Assembly (NCBI GenBank): GCA_950295325.1
Contig: OX485806.1
Span: forward strand, 44,451,169-44,515,168
Direction: 5' to 3'
From: Polytrichum commune
Taxonomy: Eukaryota; Streptophyta; Polytrichopsida; Polytrichales; Polytrichaceae
DNA: 64,000 nt
Below the pieces are notes generated by a model. That model did not search any database and had not been told where the DNA came from. It worked only from the letters and a program-made list of their open reading frames with translations. Below, piece after piece: positions 59,775 to 64,000 of this stretch (within the stretch, counting starts at the first letter, position 1; every line of letters begins with the position of its first letter). The position numbers and the translations under genes were made by a program.

Positions 59775-59817
59775 TCCTTTCCGCTCTACGCTCTACGCTC
59801 ACATAGCTGTGTCGTCC
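59775..59817 (-). repeat. Right terminal inverted repeat
   Basis: Read on the minus strand it starts GGACGACACAGCTAT and continues GTGAGCGTAGAGCGTAGAGCGGAAA, the partner of the left terminal repeat. The GTAGAGC word is duplicated here. It is followed by GATAGG and the resumed gypsy frame. Confidence 0.7.
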
Positions 59818-61035
59818 GATAGGATTGGACATCGAATAACAAGGTTCCGTTGGGAGAACGGTTTGTTATTTGGATTGTGGCCGGATGGGACAAGGCATAT
59901 TGTTCCTAGGCCGGATCAGAGGGCCTCCTTGGTGCAACAAGTGCACGAGGAACTTGGCCATTTTGGCATACGCATGACACATTCGATGTTGCGTGGCCAA
60001 TATTGGTGGACTAGCATGCATCAGCAGGTGGCTGCCTATGTCGGGAGGTGTGAAGTTTGTGACCGGGTCAGGTCCAGCTTTAACACCTTATCACCTCGGT
60101 TACAACCCTTACCTATCATGGGATTGGGCTACCGTTGGTCGCTGGACTTTGCAGGGTCGTTGGTGGTTACACCACGTGGAGCAAAGTACGTTTTGGTGAT
60201 GGTGGAGCATTTTAGCAAGTAGATTGAGTTTGTTGCTCTACCCCAAAACTCTGTAGAGTTGGCCGCGGCCGCCTTTTTGGATCGTGTGTTAGCACGTTTT
60301 GGAGCACCGGCTAAGGTGTTGACGAACGAAGGGAAGGAGTTCCTTGGTGCTTTTGAGGAGTTGTGCACTAAGGCACTCATAGATCACCGTACCACCTCTC
60401 GGGATCATCCGGAGGCAGATGGCTTAGCTGAACGGGTTGTTCAGACAACCAAACATGGCTTGAGGAAGTATGGATTACTTCGGGGAAGCCACCGGGATTG
60501 GGACCTTATGTTGCCTTGGATTGCTATGGGCTATCGATCTAGTAGGCAGGCCTCTTTGGCATCCTACAGCCCATATCAGTTATTGTATGGACGTGAGCCT
60601 ATTCTCTTGAGTTCTATTCGGAAAAAGTTAGCTCCTGCTGTGGACTTGGATGACCCAAACATTTGGGCAGAGTGTTTGCCGGAGCAGGCTTAATTCTTCC
60701 AGAGGGCCATGCCTATGGCCTTGGAGAATTTGTCCATTGCTCAACACCGTGACACATTGCGTTATGTACGCATTCACAGCGGTGCTTACCGACCTCAGTT
60801 GCGGAGATTCCGGCAAGGGAATTATGTTTATCTCCAATGTGAGGCGCCTACGACATTGGATGTCAGGGCGGGGCGCACTATCCTTCGGGTGAAGGAGGTG
60901 TTGCCGAGTGGTTTGTTGTTATTGGAAGGCAAGGATGGTAGGGAATGTCGCGAGCATTCCAAAAACTGTGCCCCATGTCATCTACCCATTGAGGGTACAG
61001 TTCATCCTGAACTGGCTGTCGTGCCAAAGGGTCTT
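59818..61035 (+). pseudogene. Ty3/gypsy integrase of the methyltransferase element
   Basis: The frame continues from RNase H: FRWENGLLFGLWPDGTRH, then the HHCC zinc-binding part (VHEELGHFGIRMTHSML, YVGRCEVCDRV). The core begins YRWSLDFAGSLVV with the first catalytic Asp. The second position reads VLTNEGKEFLG, where Asn replaces the usual Asp. The Glu is in EADGLAERVVQT. SPYQLLYGREP and a beta-rich C-terminal domain (GNYVYLQCEAPTTLD, GRTILRVKEVLPSGLLLLEG) follow. In-frame stops lie at 60220-60222 and 60691-60693. It would insert cDNA into the genome, but stops and the Asp-to-Asn change make this copy inactive. Confidence 0.92.
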
Positions 61036-61215
61036 CCATGTTTTATGTGTGGAGAGAAGAAATGAGTGGCTACTATGCTCTTGTGTGATCAGTGTCAATG
61101 TGGTTGGCACATGGCATGCTTGAGGCCACCCTTGACTTCTCTACCATCTGGACAGTGGAGTTGTCATCGTTGTCGAGGATCTTCGGTACTTGGTGCTTCC
61201 AACAATCATACTTAG
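61036..61215 (+). pseudogene. PHD finger at C-terminus of integrase polyprotein
   Basis: In the same frame as the integrase C-terminus, a Cys4-His-Cys3 pattern appears: CFMC, then LLCDQC, QCGWHMAC, and after PPLTSLPSGQW the final pair CHRC. The spacing and the conserved Trp before the last pair are those of a PHD zinc finger, a reader of histone H3 tails. A TGA at 61063-61065 lies between the first two ligand pairs. The polyprotein ends at TAG 61213-61215. A PHD finger here may have steered integration to certain chromatin, much as chromodomains do in other gypsy integrases; this is inference. Confidence 0.85.
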
Positions 61216-61502
61216 TGATCTTGTGTGGTTTTCATCATTTTATGCGTACTTAAATGGAAAATGAGGAATTATGGCTTAGAGACGTAATCAACATGAGGCG
61301 GTGGATTTAATTCTTTGGGATCTGATGGCCAAACATCAGAGGCGATTAAGGATTGGGCTCACCATGCACCCAGCCTACAGTTCCTTGGAATAACGTTTAC
61401 CACACTAGTTAGTTGCGGAGAAATCTTTCATTATCCATGCCTTTTAAATTGGCATTGGTCCTAGCTGCTTGGCGGGACTCCATAGTCAGCTGAGGGGGGG
61501 CA
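61216..61502 (+). other. 3' untranslated region with polypurine tract
   Basis: It is non-coding and ends in GAGGGGGGG at 61492-61500, two bases before a TGTCGAGG LTR-like start. It is the expected position for plus-strand priming. Confidence 0.65.
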
Positions 61503-62054
61503 TGTCGAGGTGTGTTGTTTATGTGTGACTTTGCTATGTTTTAGTGTTGTTTGTTAGTGGTGGTTGGTATTTAAGCTGCAGTGACACACGATCGTTATTT
61601 ACACGACAACTATCACGGTATGTGGCGTCGACAGCCGCACCTTATCCGTTAGGTTTCGTTCATGTAGATTTGGATGGATGAATCTAGATGTGAAGAAGAA
61701 TGCTCCTAAGTGAGGAGCCTCCTTATTGGCTTGGCATTCTTGCCAAGTCAAGTCTTGTGAGTGAGTGTGTGGAGAGAACTTGTGTGAGGTGAAAATTGCA
61801 TGTTGTTACAATAAATATTTAGTTCTTCTCCCCCTACTTACACTCTTGGATTCTCCCGTGGTAGAGTGAGAAATAGCTTGAGTCATTGTGTGCATTTGAA
61901 GAAAGATATAGAGCTCTTGCAAGGGTTTGACTCCCTTCCTTCTTTGTCGAGGTGTGTTGTTTATGTGTGACTTTGCTATGTCTAAGTGTTGTTTGTTAGT
62001 GGTGGTTGGTACTCGAGTTGCAGTGACACACGATCGCTATTTACACAACAACTT
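61503..62054 (+). repeat. LTR-like direct repeats at 3' end of methyltransferase element
   Basis: TGTCGAGGTGTGTTG starts at 61503 after the polypurine tract and again at 61945. About 105 bp are nearly the same in both (through CACACGATCG.TATTTACAC). The first copy runs 442 bp to the second and does not end in CA, so the true LTR end is unclear. A TATA-like GGTATTTAAG lies at 61564-61573. Confidence 0.55.
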
Positions 62055-64000
62055 CGCTCTAGCCCCTTCTACCACCTCCTTTGCATCTCCATACTCTTCA
62101 TCCGCATCCCAAACTCGGCGGTCAACAACCTCGAATCTTTGTAAATACTCTGTTATGAATCTTAGGCGTACATGGACATGCCGTATTTCAAGGAGCTGCT
62201 GAAGGCATGACGCTGAAAGGAAAAGCCAGATTGTTCAATTGTTGAGAGTGGATTGCGTAGTCCATACCCTCTTTGCCCTTCGTTTTAAACTAGCAACATT
62301 CACGGCAGGCACAAACATTGCCCACAAATGCACATACATTAGTGTAGAGTATGAGCGTAATTGGTCGATAGGTGATTGTAGAACGCCGAAAGCATGTCAG
62401 CTCCTAAGCCACGCGTAAATGTACAGAAGATCGCGGACAAATCACTGAGGACCGTGCGTACCTGCCCCGAGGAAGAATCGGATGAGGACAGATGCTCCTA
62501 TGAGGAGAAACAAGACAGGAGAGTGGGCAAAAATGAAAGAACTCTTGAAGCCATTGGTGCAAGCAAGCAAAAATATATTAGCGACTGAATAAACTTACTT
62601 TCTCATCCCCTGTTGCTTCGGGTTTAGGGTCGTTGTGCCTCCTCGTTCAGTGCGCGACTTAGTCCAGGCGCCAACGAGGGTGCGGGGATGCTGAGGGTGA
62701 AAACCACCAGCCCTCGACTAGGGTTTGCTGCCATCAGTCATTGTTGTGTCATAGTTTTAGCACGTGGCTATGGAATCTAGGGCCCACATGGACGGCCACG
62801 ATACTGTCAGCTAGCACCTCCCTTGTAACGAGTCTTTTTCCAACATCGAGGTTTTTGGCGTGCTCGCGAAGACTACTTCGCAGCCACTCTGCTGCAGCTA
62901 TGTGTTTCATCCTCCTCGTCTTTGCCATTTTTCTTCCTCGTCATCATGCTAGGTGTTACGTCCTCTATGTTTTTCTGCTAGTTTTTTGCCCCTATTGGTA
63001 TTTTTTGTTGCTGCTGCTAGGTGAATTTGTTGTTGTTGCTGCTAGATTGTTTCTTCCTCCTCTCTGCTGTTGCTACAAGGTTTTTCTTCCTCCCCTCTCC
63101 TATAGCTAGGTGTTTCTTCCCTCATGTGGTTCTTCCTCCCTGGAGATCACATGTGGGGGGTTCTTATACATTGTGGGATCATGTCCCACCTCTCGAGGTT
63201 TAGGGGTTAGGCCTAGAGTATGATCACACACAGAATCCGAGGACTTATTGTCCCCTGAAACCAGTCTCCACCCCACCCATCGAGGCAAACCCCCTATCTT
63301 TAGCACGCTCTTTAAATCCTTACATAGAGACTGCCTAGATTTGATTTCCATTTGTTGTCCTCAGGTTGATGTGATTTGCTTGTTTGGGAGGGGGAGGATC
63401 CAAGTTCAGTTTGGTGCAGGCGTGAGAGTGTGAGAGGTCACAAACAGGTAGGCCAAACTGTGACAGTGTGCCGCTGCCGCAGACAAGTGCCGAGGATTAC
63501 AAGGCTGGGGGTATTGGAAGATTCGATCAAAATGGAGTGTGAGCCCATTTTTGTGCCCACATGCTTCAGCGAGGCCAAGGAAACATTAAAAAGTTAGAGC
63601 AGTGTCATTTTGAGTTTATGAAGGAAAATAAAAAAGAGTGGAAGGTTAGGATTTGATGTAAATAAGTTAATCTTAAGATGTTAGTGGGGCTTAAGGGGGT
63701 TGAATTATTGCAAAACGAGAATTCTTAAAAATTGTGGAATTAGTTAAGGTTGAGCGGAGTGATGGAAGTTTTAAGGGTTGAGGACTGTTCGTTTAAGGAC
63801 CACGAGACCTTCCCAGCTGGGACGAAGCCTGAATTCTAGGATCCAGTCGAGAGGATGAGGGAATGCTCGATGCCAGGGTCACTCTCTCTAGTGTGTGGCA
63901 GGGGATAGGCAGGGGGCGGTGCCGAATGCGGCAGGAAGACCCTGGGCAATGCAGGTTGCTATAGGAGTGAGGATTGATGCACTGAGTCGGAAGTTGTTGG
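62055..64000. other. Unassigned right flank
   Basis: No convincing gene or known repeat. It contains CT-rich stretches rich in CTGCTGCT and TTCTTCCTC (62870-63130) and several short open frames without recognisable domains. It could be host intergenic sequence or old element remains. Confidence 0.4.

Larger units (their letters stand above)
42003..59817. mobile_element. 17.8-kb putative DNA transposon carrying a ParB-methyltransferase gene
   Basis: This insertion separates RNase H from integrase of the gypsy element, whose protein sequence resumes directly across it (MERDR / DRIGHR). The ends are inverted repeats: GTGAGCGTAGAGC is identical on both sides (42018-42030 and, inverted, 59790-59802), with weaker similarity both inwards (GCGGAAA) and outwards to GG. 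Flanking GATCGG (41997-42002) and GATAGG (59818-59823) look like a 6-bp target duplication with one change. Inside are two minus-strand intron-containing genes, one plus-strand gene, 83-bp and 139-bp satellite arrays and two reversed gypsy LTRs. No transposase was recognised. The truncated LTR at its right side implies a deletion that could have removed one. The family is unassigned. Confidence 0.75.

Noticed and set aside
62394-62588. A 64-codon open frame in the right flank
   Set aside because: It is short, highly charged, without a recognisable domain or neighbours that support a gene.

Overview
This is eukaryotic, gene-poor, repeat-dominated DNA. The evidence is LTR retrotransposons of both Ty1/copia and Ty3/gypsy type, a tRNA-derived SINE, spliceosomal introns with GT..AG borders, large satellite arrays and a PHD finger. 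The retroelement styles and a cytosine methyltransferase carried inside a gypsy element fit a streptophyte (charophyte alga or seed-free land plant) best, but this is inference and the species cannot be named from the sequence. I see no ordinary single-copy host gene. Nearly everything is mobile or tandemly repeated, and most reading frames are broken.

Layout. (1) 1-9476: a 120-bp satellite with higher-order structure, running off the left edge. (2) 9477-33387: a nearly intact Ty1/copia element without a recognisable 5' LTR. Its gag-pol frame is cut at two places by members of one Ty3/gypsy family with ~970-bp LTRs (TGTCGCGC...TTGCGACA, 5-bp target duplications, initiator-tRNA-Met primer site). 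The first insertion (11521-30033) is a nest of three internal regions and five LTRs, all lacking the core of reverse transcriptase; the second (30175-31133) is a reversed solo LTR. (3) 33388-36176: a SINE, short repeats, unassigned DNA and another solo LTR. (4) 36189-42002 and 59818-61215: the two halves of one Ty3/gypsy element with the order gag, protease, cytosine-5 DNA methyltransferase, RT, RNase H, integrase, PHD finger. The methyltransferase frame is open; the rest is interrupted by stops and frameshifts. (5) 42003-59817: a 17.8-kb insertion that splits that element between RNase H and integrase. It has terminal inverted repeats and an imperfect 6-bp target duplication, so it looks like a DNA transposon. 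(6) 61216-64000: the element's 3' end, LTR-like direct repeats and unassigned DNA.

The main discovery is inside the 17.8-kb insertion. A minus-strand gene of at least 11 exons (54098 down to 46810) reads as a ~1,070-residue protein with an N-terminal ParB-like domain (EGNHR motif), a middle region I cannot assign, an amino-type (N6-adenine or N4-cytosine) DNA methyltransferase domain in motif IV-then-I order, and a C-terminal CPSC zinc-binding motif. ParB-methyltransferase fusions are known from prokaryotes and phages; here the gene has introns and sits in a eukaryotic transposon. Two of its introns and its upstream flank are filled with a 139-bp satellite whose core is a 24-bp perfect palindrome. 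A reversed solo LTR interrupts one exon; removing it with one target duplication restores the frame exactly.

Two unrelated mobile elements, one nested in the other, therefore each carry a DNA methyltransferase of a different chemical class. Exon borders, domain calls and family names were made by eye, without alignments or database searches.
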